NCBI GenBank assembly: GCA_019416685.1
Contig: DXWV01000033.1
Location: 25,214 to 89,213, forward strand
DNA: 64,000 bases
Direction: 5' to 3'
Source of the DNA: Bacteroides sp.
GTDB taxonomy: Bacteria; Bacteroidota; Bacteroidia; Bacteroidales; Bacteroidaceae
The notes under the pieces are model-generated. The model had not been told where the DNA came from. It was given only the letters and a program-made list of their open reading frames with translations, and ran no database searches. The translations under genes and the position numbers were made by a program. Of this stretch, positions 25,088 through 33,459 are shown one piece after another (position 1 is the first letter of the stretch; every line of letters starts with the position of its first letter).

Positions 25088-26356
25088 ATGAAACTGACTG
25101 CTATTATTTTAACCGGATTAGTTTTGTGTTCTTCTGCTGTCTGTGCACAGGAAGAGAAGAACGAGTTTAGTATTGATGCACAACTGCGTGCCCGTGGTGA
25201 ATATCGTAATGGCGTACTTAGTCCGCGTGCCGACGGACAGCTTCCTGCTTTTTTTATCAACAATCGTGCCCGTTTTTCACTTGGATACAAGCGTGATCGT
25301 CTGCAAATGAAGCTTTCTGCTCAGCATGTAGGTGTGTGGGGGCAGGACCCTCAGATTGATAAGAACGGACGTTTTATTCTCCATGAGGCATGGGCTAAAC
25401 TGGATTTAGGAAAAGGAATTTTTGCACAGTTAGGGCGTCAGTCGTTAGTGTATGATGACGAACGTCTGCTGGGTAGTCTTGATTGGAATGTGGCAGGACG
25501 TTTTCATGATGCATTGAAGGTGGGATATGAGGCCGGAAAGCACAAAATGCATCTTGTCCTTGCTTTCAATCAGAATGATGAAAAAACGATAGGGGGTAAC
25601 TTTTATGATCCTTCTAAAGCACAGCCTTATAAAACCATGCAGACCTTATGGTATAACGGTCAGTGGGCTAAGAATTTCAATGCCTCTTTGCTTTTTATGA
25701 ACGTGGGATATGAAACCGGCACTTCTGAAAGAGGAAAAACTAACTATATGCCTACTACCGGAACTTATCTCACATATACTCCAGGTAACTGGACGTTAAA
25801 CGGAAGTGCTTACTATCAGTTTGGTAAAAGAAAAGTAGGTGAAGAGGTGAAGAAGGTTTCAGCCTATATGTTCGGTGTGAAAGCAGGATATAAAATCAAT
25901 CAGCAATGGTCTGTCAGCGTATTGACCGATTATCTGAGTGGTGATCCGGAAAGTAGTAAGGTCTCTACATTCGATCCGCTCTATGGTACGCATCACAAGT
26001 TCTATGGCGGTATGGATTATTTCTACGCTTCTGCTTATAATAAAGGCTTGTGGGATAAACAGCTAAGTGTTGATTTTAAACCAACTCCCCGGTGGGCACT
26101 GTCACTGAATTATCATCACTTTTCTACCACTTATGACGTAGTAGTAGAGGGAGATGAAGGACGTAGTCTCGGGTCAGAGTTCGACCTGCAGGTAGATTAC
26201 ACAGTGATGAAGGATGTGAAACTGACTGTTGGTTATTCAACCATGCTCGGGACGAAATACATAGATGTGGTGAAAGGCGGTAGCCATGATGCCTGGCAAG
26301 ACTGGGGATGGGTCTCCCTCAATATCAACCCACGTATTTTCTTTGCTAAATGGTAG
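25088..26356 (+). CDS. Alginate-export-family outer-membrane porin
   Basis: This 422-residue protein is a predicted 16-18-stranded outer-membrane barrel of the alginate export (AlgE-like) family. A signal peptide ends near residue 20 (VCAQ). The start of the mature chain (FSIDAQLRARGEYRNG) and the segment RQSLVYDDERLLGSLDWNVAGR are typical of this family. It is 6 bp after the ccsA-like gene, so it is part of the nrf operon. By context it probably lets nitrite or another small anion in; real alginate export is very unlikely here. The last strand ends in Trp (RIFFAKW). Confidence 0.85.
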   Translation: MKLTAIILTGLVLCSSAVCAQEEKNEFSIDAQLRARGEYRNGVLSPRADGQLPAFFINNRARFSLGYKRDRLQMKLSAQHVGVWGQDPQIDKNGRFILHEAWAKLDLGKGIFAQLGRQSLVYDDERLLGSLDWNVAGRFHDALKVGYEAGKHKMHLVLAFNQNDEKTIGGNFYDPSKAQPYKTMQTLWYNGQWAKNFNASLLFMNVGYETGTSERGKTNYMPTTGTYLTYTPGNWTLNGSAYYQFGKRKVGEEVKKVSAYMFGVKAGYKINQQWSVSVLTDYLSGDPESSKVSTFDPLYGTHHKFYGGMDYFYASAYNKGLWDKQLSVDFKPTPRWALSLNYHHFSTTYDVVVEGDEGRSLGSEFDLQVDYTVMKDVKLTVGYSTMLGTKYIDVVKGGSHDAWQDWGWVSLNINPRIFFAKW

Positions 26357-26406
26357 GACTGTAACAGAAAAAGAACTATTTTTGTCACAAACCAAAGAGA
26401 AGTATT

Positions 26407-27093
26407 GTGGTAAGAATCGATTTTGCAGATGAGTATAAACAGCTGCTGTGGCAGATACCTCTTTTCCGGGACCTAGATGTGAATGTAAAACATCGTCTAA
26501 TGGACGAACTTGAATTTACATTGTACAAAGTATCCCGTAAAGAGGTGGTGCTGCAACAAGATACGCGTTGCAATCATTTGTATGTACTGCTGAAAGGCGA
26601 ACTGGAGGTTAATATTATCGATGTAGCCGCTAATCTGGTAAAGGTAGAAGAGATTATCGCACCCCGCGCCTTTGCTACTCCGCATCTGTTTGGCGAAAAC
26701 AATATTCTACCCGCTACTTTTACTGCAAGCAAAGATTCCATTCTTTTGATGGCTACCCGTACTTCGGTTTTCAAACTGATAAGTTCCGTGCCGCAACTAC
26801 TCCATAGTTTCCTTTGTGTGACTGGCAATTGTAACAAATGTACTGTCACCCGTTTGCGTATTCTTTCCTATAAAAACCTTCGCAGCCGTTTTGTTTATTA
26901 TCTCATGGAGCATCGCACCTCTGCTGGTATAGCTTTGTTGGAGCACAATCAGGTACAACTGGCAGATTATCTGGGAGTAACCCGTCCTGCCTTGTCCAAA
27001 GAGATCAATAAAATGATAAAAGAGGGACTGATTTCTGTAGATAAGAGAGAGGTTACCTTGTTGAATACGCAGGGGCTGAAGGAGTATATCTGA
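26407..27093 (+). CDS. Crp/Fnr-family transcriptional regulator
   Basis: This 228-residue protein has a cyclic-nucleotide-binding-like sensor domain (about 15-130) and a C-terminal winged helix-turn-helix (about 150-225) with recognition region QLADYLGVTRPALSKEINKM. The start is GTG 26407, with GAGAAG a few bases upstream; no ATG gives a full sensor domain. The cysteines (CVTGNCNKC segment) do not form the N-terminal four-cysteine iron-sulfur set of FNR, so it may sense nitrosative stress or another ligand, as HcpR-type regulators do. It lies 50 bp after the porin. It is the natural candidate to bind TGTAAT-N4-ATTACA upstream of nrfH and the carboxylase. Confidence 0.85.
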   Translation: MVRIDFADEYKQLLWQIPLFRDLDVNVKHRLMDELEFTLYKVSRKEVVLQQDTRCNHLYVLLKGELEVNIIDVAANLVKVEEIIAPRAFATPHLFGENNILPATFTASKDSILLMATRTSVFKLISSVPQLLHSFLCVTGNCNKCTVTRLRILSYKNLRSRFVYYLMEHRTSAGIALLEHNQVQLADYLGVTRPALSKEINKMIKEGLISVDKREVTLLNTQGLKEYI

Positions 27094-27118
27094 TGTGATA
27101 AAGTATGAAATTGTTAGA

Positions 27119-27372
27119 TTAAATGGACTTTTTCTTCATCTTTTTTTTTATTTTAGTGAACTTATATAAATTGAGCGCATCCGGATCACCGATGTATTCT
27201 TCCGTCTTCTGCCCAAACTGTAAAATGTAGAGTAGGGAAAGTAACTATCATAACAGTACATATTTCCACGAGTATGATCTAATATATGAGGAAAATGGAG
27301 ATAGTTAGTTATCTTATCTCCAATAATAAATATTTCATATGATTCGTTTGGGATTAATCCTTTATGTTCCAT
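27119..27372 (-). pseudogene. Small gene after the orphan toxin tip, possibly frameshifted immunity gene
   Basis: The frame from ATG 27372 gives 74 residues beginning MEHKGLIPNESYEIFIIGD and ends at 27148. Near 27230 the coding signal seems to pass to another frame that reads GQKTEEYIGDPDALNLYKF and a Lys-rich tail, ending at the stop 27119-27121. That suggests a single-base frameshift. It lies 17 bp downstream of the orphan tip frame on the same strand, the position of a cognate immunity gene. I recognise no family. An intact 74-residue product cannot be excluded. Confidence 0.4.
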
Positions 27373-27389
27373 AAGTTTTTATTGATGAA

Positions 27390-28172
27390 TTATTTATTCC
27401 AATGAGTTTCACCTTTCTCTTTGTATTGAGTATCTTTTAGAATTCTTTCTATTGTCTTTTGAAGTTCTTTCTTTTCTTTCTTGCTTTTTGCTGTTTTAAT
27501 TTTTTGCTGTAGTTCTTTAACTCTCTTTTTAGCCTTTTCCATAGCCCTTCCACCATCATCATGTGGCATTCCTTTAGTAGATTTTTTTCCGGATCTTATA
27601 CCAAAAGTACTGGTAGGTGAACCACCTGGAAAAATAGTCTCTTTGACCATTTCTATACCTGCTTTCCTTATAAAACGTCCAGTTAATAAATCGTATAAAG
27701 TATTGGTTTGTTCTATCCTTCCGGAAGCGGGAAGACCATATTGGGTCCAGGCATTTCCTTGGTTTACATTTGTAGCTCTAACAGATATTCCTATAACATT
27801 AATTTCGCCATTAATGATTTTACTATAGCTAAAATAAAATATCTCATTCTCGTCATTAAAAGTCAGTCTGTCTGTGAACTCTGCATCTGTGAGATGATCC
27901 CAGGATGAGAAATTGAATGAATTAGAATAATATTGTGGCATGTTTACAAGAGGCGAAAATAAAGAATTCCAGAACCGTTCTATTTCTACCGGGTCGCTTG
28001 TACTCCAATAGTCCATTCCATAAGGGTCGATTCTGCTTATAGGATTTCCTCCACAATATACATATGGGCTAAGGTTATAATAATTCTCAGCATGTGGATC
28101 CACTGATGTGAAGCTCATAATCGCCGGATACATACCACGAGCCACATAATCGTATGTATCATATCCATGCAT
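27390..28172 (-). CDS. Orphan RHS toxin tip (displaced C-terminal cassette)
   Basis: This frame encodes the end of an RHS core (from MHGYDTYDYVARGMYP, with SVDPHAENYYNLSPYVYC and SRIDPYG), the same post-core linker as the full RHS gene up to ASGRIEQ, and then a different C-terminus of about 108 residues. The unique part ends in a Lys/Glu-rich helical segment and GETHWNK; I do not recognise its fold. The matching core reading continues upstream to 28256 but meets a TAG (28257-28259) right at the end of homology, and there is no signal peptide or promoter. It is therefore a silent alternative tip, as in other RHS loci. If expressed alone from 28172 it would make a 260-residue fragment. Confidence 0.8.
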   Translation of the reverse strand: MHGYDTYDYVARGMYPAIMSFTSVDPHAENYYNLSPYVYCGGNPISRIDPYGMDYWSTSDPVEIERFWNSLFSPLVNMPQYYSNSFNFSSWDHLTDAEFTDRLTFNDENEIFYFSYSKIINGEINVIGISVRATNVNQGNAWTQYGLPASGRIEQTNTLYDLLTGRFIRKAGIEMVKETIFPGGSPTSTFGIRSGKKSTKGMPHDDGGRAMEKAKKRVKELQQKIKTAKSKKEKKELQKTIERILKDTQYKEKGETHWNK

Positions 28173-28258
28173 TTCAATGAACTCTTTACCGTTGTATTTA
28201 CGGTTTTGAATATCTCTTCCTGTTCCTTCTGCCCAAGGCAGGCCGCTCGGGTAGTACT
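27708..28258 (-). repeat. 551-bp direct repeat, orphan copy of the RHS core
   Basis: This stretch matches 30406-30956 with a constant offset of 2698 bp, no indels and about eight substitutions. The match begins at TTGTTCTATCCTTCCGGAAG and ends at CGCTCGGGTAGTACT. Both copies have the same orientation, so homologous recombination would delete the intervening 2.7 kb and place the orphan tip on the full RHS protein. Confidence 0.95.
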
Positions 28259-28284
28259 ATCTCTATATGATTGTTGCTCCTAAA

Positions 28285-28730
28285 CTAACCCTCATATGGC
28301 TTTTCAACTACTTGAAAATAATTATTTATGTAAAACATTTGGTGTGTTTGGCGAATCCCGAATTCCCAGTTTGTATCATAAGTTTCTCCATTCTCTGTTC
28401 CTGAATATGATAATAAACAGAAAATCTTCACATTGTAATTATCTTCAAAAAAAGGTTTAAATCGTATTGCTCTGATAACTCGTATGCTAATAACTTTTTA
28501 CCTTCTATCTCCTTTACACTACGTGATAATAATCCTATTATATCTGTATCATCATCAGTATATGTTGCTTTAGTTTGATTATTTTGTTCTATTCTCCAAG
28601 CACTATAGATGAGAAAATAAGAATCATTCTCAAACTCAATTAACCAAATAGATCCGGCATCTCCACCAGAAATGCTACTAACTACTCTTTTGTCAAGTAT
28701 TTGCTTTAATAAAATATTGTATGTTTTCAT
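28285..28730 (-). pseudogene. Frameshifted paralogue of the 148-residue immunity-like gene
   Basis: The frame from ATG 28730 (MKTYNILLKQILDKRVVSS) runs 100 codons to a stop at 28428. It matches the gene at 28794-29240 up to LSEQYDLNLF. One extra T in the T7 tract (28446-28453 region) would restore the reading EDNYNVKIFC through TYDTNWEFGI to FQVVEKPYEG with a stop at 28285-28287, matching the paralogue to its end. It is a recent duplicate broken by a homopolymer slip; slippage or a sequencing error are alternatives. Confidence 0.75.
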
Positions 28731-28793
28731 TGTCTTATTTGTTATTTATCTTTTTTCTTTTATCTCCTGAAATTAAAAAACTTATATCTAATA

Positions 28794-29240
28794 TTACTCA
28801 TTATAAGGCTTTTCGATCACTTGAAAATAATTATTTATATGAAATGTTTGATTTATTCGAGGGATTCCGAATGTCCAGTTTGTATCATAAGTGCCACCGT
28901 TTTCTGTTTCTGAATATGATACTGAACAGAAAATTTTTACATTGTAATTGTCTTCAAAGAATAGTTTTAAATCGTATTGTTCTGATAAGGCGTATGCTAA
29001 TAATATCTTACCTTCTAACTCCTTTACACTGCGTGAAAGTAGTCCTGATACGGCCGTATTATCATCATAACAAGTTGCCTTAATTCGATTGTTTTGCTCT
29101 ATTCTCCAATCGCAATAGATAAAAAAGTAAGAATCATCATCGAGTGTAATTAACCAGATAGAACCTGCACCACCACCAGAGGTACTTCGAATGACCTTTT
29201 TACCAATACTTTGTTTTAATAAATAATCGTATATTTCCAT
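28794..29240 (-). CDS. Immunity-like protein of the RHS locus, family not recognised
   Basis: This 148-residue cytosolic protein (no signal peptide) begins MEIYDYLLKQSIGKKVIRS and ends FQVIEKPYNE. It is mixed alpha/beta in character with a glycine-rich turn STSGGGAGSIW. A broken paralogue follows 63 bp downstream. Both lie in the run of small genes after an RHS toxin, where immunity proteins are normally encoded, and the tandem duplication with divergence is typical of immunity genes. It starts 3 bp after the DUF4279-like gene's stop. The function is inferred from position only. Confidence 0.6.
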   Translation of the reverse strand: MEIYDYLLKQSIGKKVIRSTSGGGAGSIWLITLDDDSYFFIYCDWRIEQNNRIKATCYDDNTAVSGLLSRSVKELEGKILLAYALSEQYDLKLFFEDNYNVKIFCSVSYSETENGGTYDTNWTFGIPRINQTFHINNYFQVIEKPYNE

Positions 29241-29243
29241 TCT

Positions 29244-29639
29244 TTATTTATTATATCCTTTTTTATTTATTATTGATACATTGAAATTTATTGATGATCT
29301 TGAGCTGTTAAGAAAATGTATCATTCTGTTGCTAACATAGAACGCAGGCATTAGATCCATTGTTGCTTCTGCTTGAATTTTTACTTCCGCTTTCAGTTGC
29401 TTGTTATTGCACCATATATTAATAATTGAAACTGACTTTTCCATTGTATTTAAAAATGATGATATTACGAGTCCTGAATCGAACGTTTCAACATATCCTT
29501 CTGTATAACCCCATGTAATATTATCTCCGTCTTTGGTGATATAGATGTTTTTTTGAACAATATTTTCAAATAATAAACTGAATTCTATAGGATCCCAGTT
29601 TTTTCCTACTATCACGAATTTAAGCTTTATTCTTGTCAT
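29244..29639 (-). CDS. DUF4279-like small protein, second copy (probable immunity protein)
   Basis: This 131-residue protein resembles its upstream neighbour: both start with a basic strand followed by NWDP and carry a W-x-Y-x-x-GYVE motif (WGYTEGYVETF here), and both end with a SINFNVSI-type strand. This layout fits DUF4279, a family common next to polymorphic toxins. The gene overlaps the upstream copy by 20 bp. Divergence between the two copies suggests immunity against different toxin variants. It has no signal peptide, so it acts in the cytosol. Confidence 0.55.
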   Translation of the reverse strand: MTRIKLKFVIVGKNWDPIEFSLLFENIVQKNIYITKDGDNITWGYTEGYVETFDSGLVISSFLNTMEKSVSIINIWCNNKQLKAEVKIQAEATMDLMPAFYVSNRMIHFLNSSRSSINFNVSIINKKGYNK

Positions 29640-30063
29640 AAGGATAATAGTTATAATTTTTTTTGGTTACAACATATAAATCGAAATCGATAGAAGTATT
29701 TAGTCTTGACAAAATAGAAAGCATTCTATTGTCAAACTCGAATGTTGGGATATCTTTTTTGTGCATATACGCTACCACATATAGTTTAGAGTCTAAGTGG
29801 TTGGTTCTTAGGTATTCTTCAAGAAGTCCAACGTGAGGCTCTATCTTATCTATAAAAGATTCGTTGAGATGCTGTAGATTATTAGCTTCAACATATCCTG
29901 TAGAGTATGTCCACGAACTCTCTTTAAGTGTTTGGATATATTTTCCTGGATTACCTTTGATACAAATATTAATTCTTTCTTTCTCTATATCAAGGAGTTT
30001 AATCATTCCATTGGGATCCCAATTGTCACTATAAATAGTGAATTCAAACATAATTTTTGCCAT
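29620..30063 (-). CDS. DUF4279-like small protein, first copy (probable cognate immunity protein)
   Basis: This 147-residue cytosolic protein starts 3 bp after the RHS toxin stop codon, the standard place for the cognate immunity gene. It has NWDPNGMIKLLDIE near the N-terminus and SSWTYSTGYVEAN centrally, consistent with DUF4279, and ends with a beta strand FDLYVVTKKN. The next gene is a diverged copy overlapping it by 20 bp. It should neutralise the tip of the RHS protein; direct evidence is absent. Confidence 0.6.
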   Translation of the reverse strand: MAKIMFEFTIYSDNWDPNGMIKLLDIEKERINICIKGNPGKYIQTLKESSWTYSTGYVEANNLQHLNESFIDKIEPHVGLLEEYLRTNHLDSKLYVVAYMHKKDIPTFEFDNRMLSILSRLNTSIDFDLYVVTKKNYNYYPYDKNKA

Positions 30064-30066
30064 AAC

Positions 30067-33000
30067 TTATTTTATAAAATATCCGGTCGGAATTGCCGTT
30101 CCACCCCCGCCCTTTCTCATTATTAATATCTCGCCTGTTCGGGTTTCTTTATACAAATCATATAGATCAATGTTTGCTTTACGTCCCAGAAACTCACGCT
30201 TAATTTCATGTGCATCATATCTATTCTTTTTTATGATTTTATCAGATAATTTTTTTGAATTTTTTCCGAGATTATCAATGCCTATATTACTATTTGCATT
30301 GAAAGTATTTGTCGTAGAATATGAATTTCCTCTTGAAAATAGGCTCTTTATGACTGTCCATCCAACCTTTGTACCACCCAAGATAATATTAAATAATATG
30401 TTATCTTGTTCTATCCTTCCGGAAGCGGGAAGTCCATATTGGGTCCAGGCATTTCCTTGGTTTACATTTGTAGCTCTAACAGATATTCCTATAACATTAA
30501 TTTCGCCATTAATGATTTTACTATAGCTAAAATAAAATATCTCATTCTCGTCATTAAAAGTCAGTCTGTCTGTGAACTCTGCATCTGTGAGATGATCCCA
30601 GGATGAGAAATTGAATGAATTAGAATAATATTGTGGCATGTTTACAAGAGGCGAAAATAAAGAATTCCAGAACCGTTCTATTTCTACCGGGTCGCTTGTA
30701 CTCCAATAGTCCATTCCATAAGGGTCGATTCTGCTTATAGGATTTCCTCCACAATATACATATGGGCTAAGGTTGTAATAATTCTCAGCATGTGGATCCA
30801 CTGACGTGAAGCTCATAATCGCCGGATACATGCCACGAGCCACATAATCGTATGTATCATACCCATGCATTTCAATGAACTCTTTACCGTTATATTTACG
30901 GTTTTGAATGTCTCTTCCTGTTCCTTCTGCCCAAGGCAGGCCGCTCGGGTAGTACTGAATGCGTTGTACAGCGGCCGCCGGGACTATAGCCCCTTTATAG
31001 TCTTTGTATGCGGCACGCCATACTTCCCGGTTGTTGCCCAAATGGTCTTTACGATAATAATGATAGTCGGGCAGAAGAGAAGTTGAGTTAATCCTTGTAG
31101 CATATCCTTCAGGATTGAACACTTTTCCCAGCATATATACTCCCGGGTCACAGCCATTAAAGTCGTATTCTATATTATCAACGTAAAATGTGCCTGTTTC
31201 GTCTATTACATCCAGATCATATTCCCATTTACGGGTTTCTCCGATAGGCACAACTATGGGGGTAGTAAGTGTGAAGTTACGGGTACTTAGCCTTTGACCG
31301 GAAGCATCGTATGAATTGATTATTTGATTGCCATTCTTAAATTGGACGGTGTCAGGCAAGTTTAGTATGTTATAGCGAACGGTAACGATGTCACGATCGA
31401 GGTCTTTCACCATGTTTCCATTGGCATCGTAAGCGAATTCTTCCGTTTCGTTTGCCTTATCCTGATACTCTTTTTGATTGTACAGGTTGCTGGAACCCCA
31501 TCCATCCGTGACTTTCTTTAGTTGATTACCATGATAAGACAATGTTAGCAGGTCGATAACATCTTCTCCATTGAATCGTGTCAAGCTCTTTATGTTTCCG
31601 TGATTGTCATATTGAAATGATTCAGACCATTGATAGCTATCCATAAAATGACCGTTGAGATAGCAGTAGGTGGATTTTAATCTATTCAGGTTATCATAAT
31701 AATACGTATAACCATTCTTCTTTCCATTATACGTCCATGAACTGCAGGAGATATTTCCATTGTAATAACGTTTGGCTTCACTGTAGAAAGGTTGATTATA
31801 GTAAATATCTTCCTCAAATGAGCCGCTTTTAATTTGGGTTATCCAGTTCCGTATATTGTATTTGTAACAAACCGTGTCTGTCCGATTATGTCTGTATGTT
31901 GTTTGTAATCGTCCTAATTCGTCGTATTCATTTTCGGACAAAGTGATGGCAGGATTGTCATTTAGCTGGTAATTTGTAGCAAGACGTCGCTCTGCTTGGT
32001 CATATGTATATGAATAAAGTTCGGACACATTGCCGTATCTGTTGCCGGAAATGGAACTCTCTTTAAGCACATTTATAGGTTTCCCTCTGAAATCTACTCT
32101 GTGGTATGCCGTTGTATACCCGCCCAAATGATTGCTTTGGCGAGTCTGTATGATGTTGTCTTTTTCATCATAATAGAATACCTGAATGATATATTTTCCA
32201 CTTCCATCCAATAGATAAGTACGTGTACCGGTAAGAAGACCTTTGGCGTTCAGGTTTGAACCGACAGAAGAACCGTTTGATGTGAATGCTGTTCCGTAAC
32301 CTTCTTTCTGTTTGTAAGATAATGAATCTCTTTGTGCAGGCGGTAGCAGTTCCAGAAAACGATAGTCATCATAGTAATTCACGGTTAGCATCTTGTCGGA
32401 TGGTAGGTTGAAAGGAGTATTTGAATATCCCATCGCATTAGTTGTGATAAATGAATCGGTAACCGGTGAGTTTCCAAATTCCATAACAGCTTCTTCCAAG
32501 CTCATTTCGGCTTCATATTGTCCCATATAGACCAGTCTGCCGAAAATGTCATAATTGCTTGCTGTCCACAAATGTTTTTTCCGTTGGTTACCATCCTGGC
32601 TGAAAACCAATTGCCCGGCTTTATCGTATACCGTGTATATCGGTTCGCATCCGGGCAGGCGTTTGTATATGCAATTCCCTAAGTCGTCATATTTATAAAT
32701 GAATGCGTATTGTTTTAACAATACATGGTCATCACTGACTTCACCTGCATTCAGTACATCCGAAATCATAGGGGGAAGTATGTAGCACGGCTGTCTCAAT
32801 GAATTATAAACGTGATAGGTATTCACATCCCCTCCGGATGTCTGCAGGATGATGCGTCCGTTTTTATCTTTGAATATTTGGGATTCTTTTCCATCTTCAT
32901 CGGTTGTGAGAAAACATTCGAGTGTTTTGGGAGGATAGTATCCGGCATTTTCAAGACGGTTTTGTGCATTCACTATATATTTTCTGACTTGGTTCGCGGT

Positions 33001-33459
33001 GTTGGCTGTATGTTTCAGTTTGCTGTGGTACTTGTCCATATCGTCACCGGGTACCTGTATCCCTTCCAGATAATCATATCTGTAACGGGAGGAATAAAGG
33101 TTTTCCTTATAGGGCCGTCCATCCTGATAATAGGCTTTTGACAGTGTGGCAAAGTTTCCGGGTTTGATATATTCCCGGCTCTTTTCAACAGGAGTCGGTA
33201 GCCATTCTTTTGATATCCGTCTGCAATAATCATAGTCGATGTTAGTAACTAAATCTTTACCGGATGGCGTATGGTTTTTTTGAACTTGTTGCACAGGACG
33301 TCCCATGCCATCGAAATATTGAATGGACACCTGTTCTGTTGTGCCCTCTGCGTTCATTTTTGTATGTATGGAGATATAGTTTTGATTACCACCGGATTGT
33401 GCATGTATGATAAATAGTGGTAATAAAAAAACTCCTGATAATAAGATTCTTGTTTTCAT
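30067..33459 (-). CDS. RHS-repeat polymorphic toxin with type-33-like tip
   Basis: This 1130-residue protein is a Bacteroidetes RHS toxin. A signal peptide (about 1-20, ending IHAQ) is followed by a DUF6443-like N-terminal region (FDGMGRPVQQVQ), YD/RHS repeats (about 200-830) and the RHS core end with KYNGKEF, SVDPHAENYYNLSPYVYC and SRIDPYG. After a conserved linker, the variable tip is residues about 1015-1130. It contains RYDAHEIKREFLGRK, YDLYKETRTGEI and KGGGGTAIPTGYFIK, which resemble polymorphic toxin type 33. The start overlaps the stop of the 1196-residue partner by 4 bp. Four small immunity-like genes follow. The repeated core 30406-30956 matches the orphan tip. Confidence 0.88.
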   Translation of the reverse strand: MKTRILLSGVFLLPLFIIHAQSGGNQNYISIHTKMNAEGTTEQVSIQYFDGMGRPVQQVQKNHTPSGKDLVTNIDYDYCRRISKEWLPTPVEKSREYIKPGNFATLSKAYYQDGRPYKENLYSSRYRYDYLEGIQVPGDDMDKYHSKLKHTANTANQVRKYIVNAQNRLENAGYYPPKTLECFLTTDEDGKESQIFKDKNGRIILQTSGGDVNTYHVYNSLRQPCYILPPMISDVLNAGEVSDDHVLLKQYAFIYKYDDLGNCIYKRLPGCEPIYTVYDKAGQLVFSQDGNQRKKHLWTASNYDIFGRLVYMGQYEAEMSLEEAVMEFGNSPVTDSFITTNAMGYSNTPFNLPSDKMLTVNYYDDYRFLELLPPAQRDSLSYKQKEGYGTAFTSNGSSVGSNLNAKGLLTGTRTYLLDGSGKYIIQVFYYDEKDNIIQTRQSNHLGGYTTAYHRVDFRGKPINVLKESSISGNRYGNVSELYSYTYDQAERRLATNYQLNDNPAITLSENEYDELGRLQTTYRHNRTDTVCYKYNIRNWITQIKSGSFEEDIYYNQPFYSEAKRYYNGNISCSSWTYNGKKNGYTYYYDNLNRLKSTYCYLNGHFMDSYQWSESFQYDNHGNIKSLTRFNGEDVIDLLTLSYHGNQLKKVTDGWGSSNLYNQKEYQDKANETEEFAYDANGNMVKDLDRDIVTVRYNILNLPDTVQFKNGNQIINSYDASGQRLSTRNFTLTTPIVVPIGETRKWEYDLDVIDETGTFYVDNIEYDFNGCDPGVYMLGKVFNPEGYATRINSTSLLPDYHYYRKDHLGNNREVWRAAYKDYKGAIVPAAAVQRIQYYPSGLPWAEGTGRDIQNRKYNGKEFIEMHGYDTYDYVARGMYPAIMSFTSVDPHAENYYNLSPYVYCGGNPISRIDPYGMDYWSTSDPVEIERFWNSLFSPLVNMPQYYSNSFNFSSWDHLTDAEFTDRLTFNDENEIFYFSYSKIINGEINVIGISVRATNVNQGNAWTQYGLPASGRIEQDNILFNIILGGTKVGWTVIKSLFSRGNSYSTTNTFNANSNIGIDNLGKNSKKLSDKIIKKNRYDAHEIKREFLGRKANIDLYDLYKETRTGEILIMRKGGGGTAIPTGYFIK
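30406..30956 (-). repeat. 551-bp direct repeat, RHS-gene copy
   Basis: This is the in-gene partner of 27708-28258. It covers the end of the RHS core and the post-core linker and stops exactly where the two tips diverge in sequence. Confidence 0.95.

Noticed and set aside
25088..26356. A true alginate exporter
   Set aside because: Only the barrel family matches; there are no alginate synthesis genes and the gene sits in a nitrite-reduction operon.
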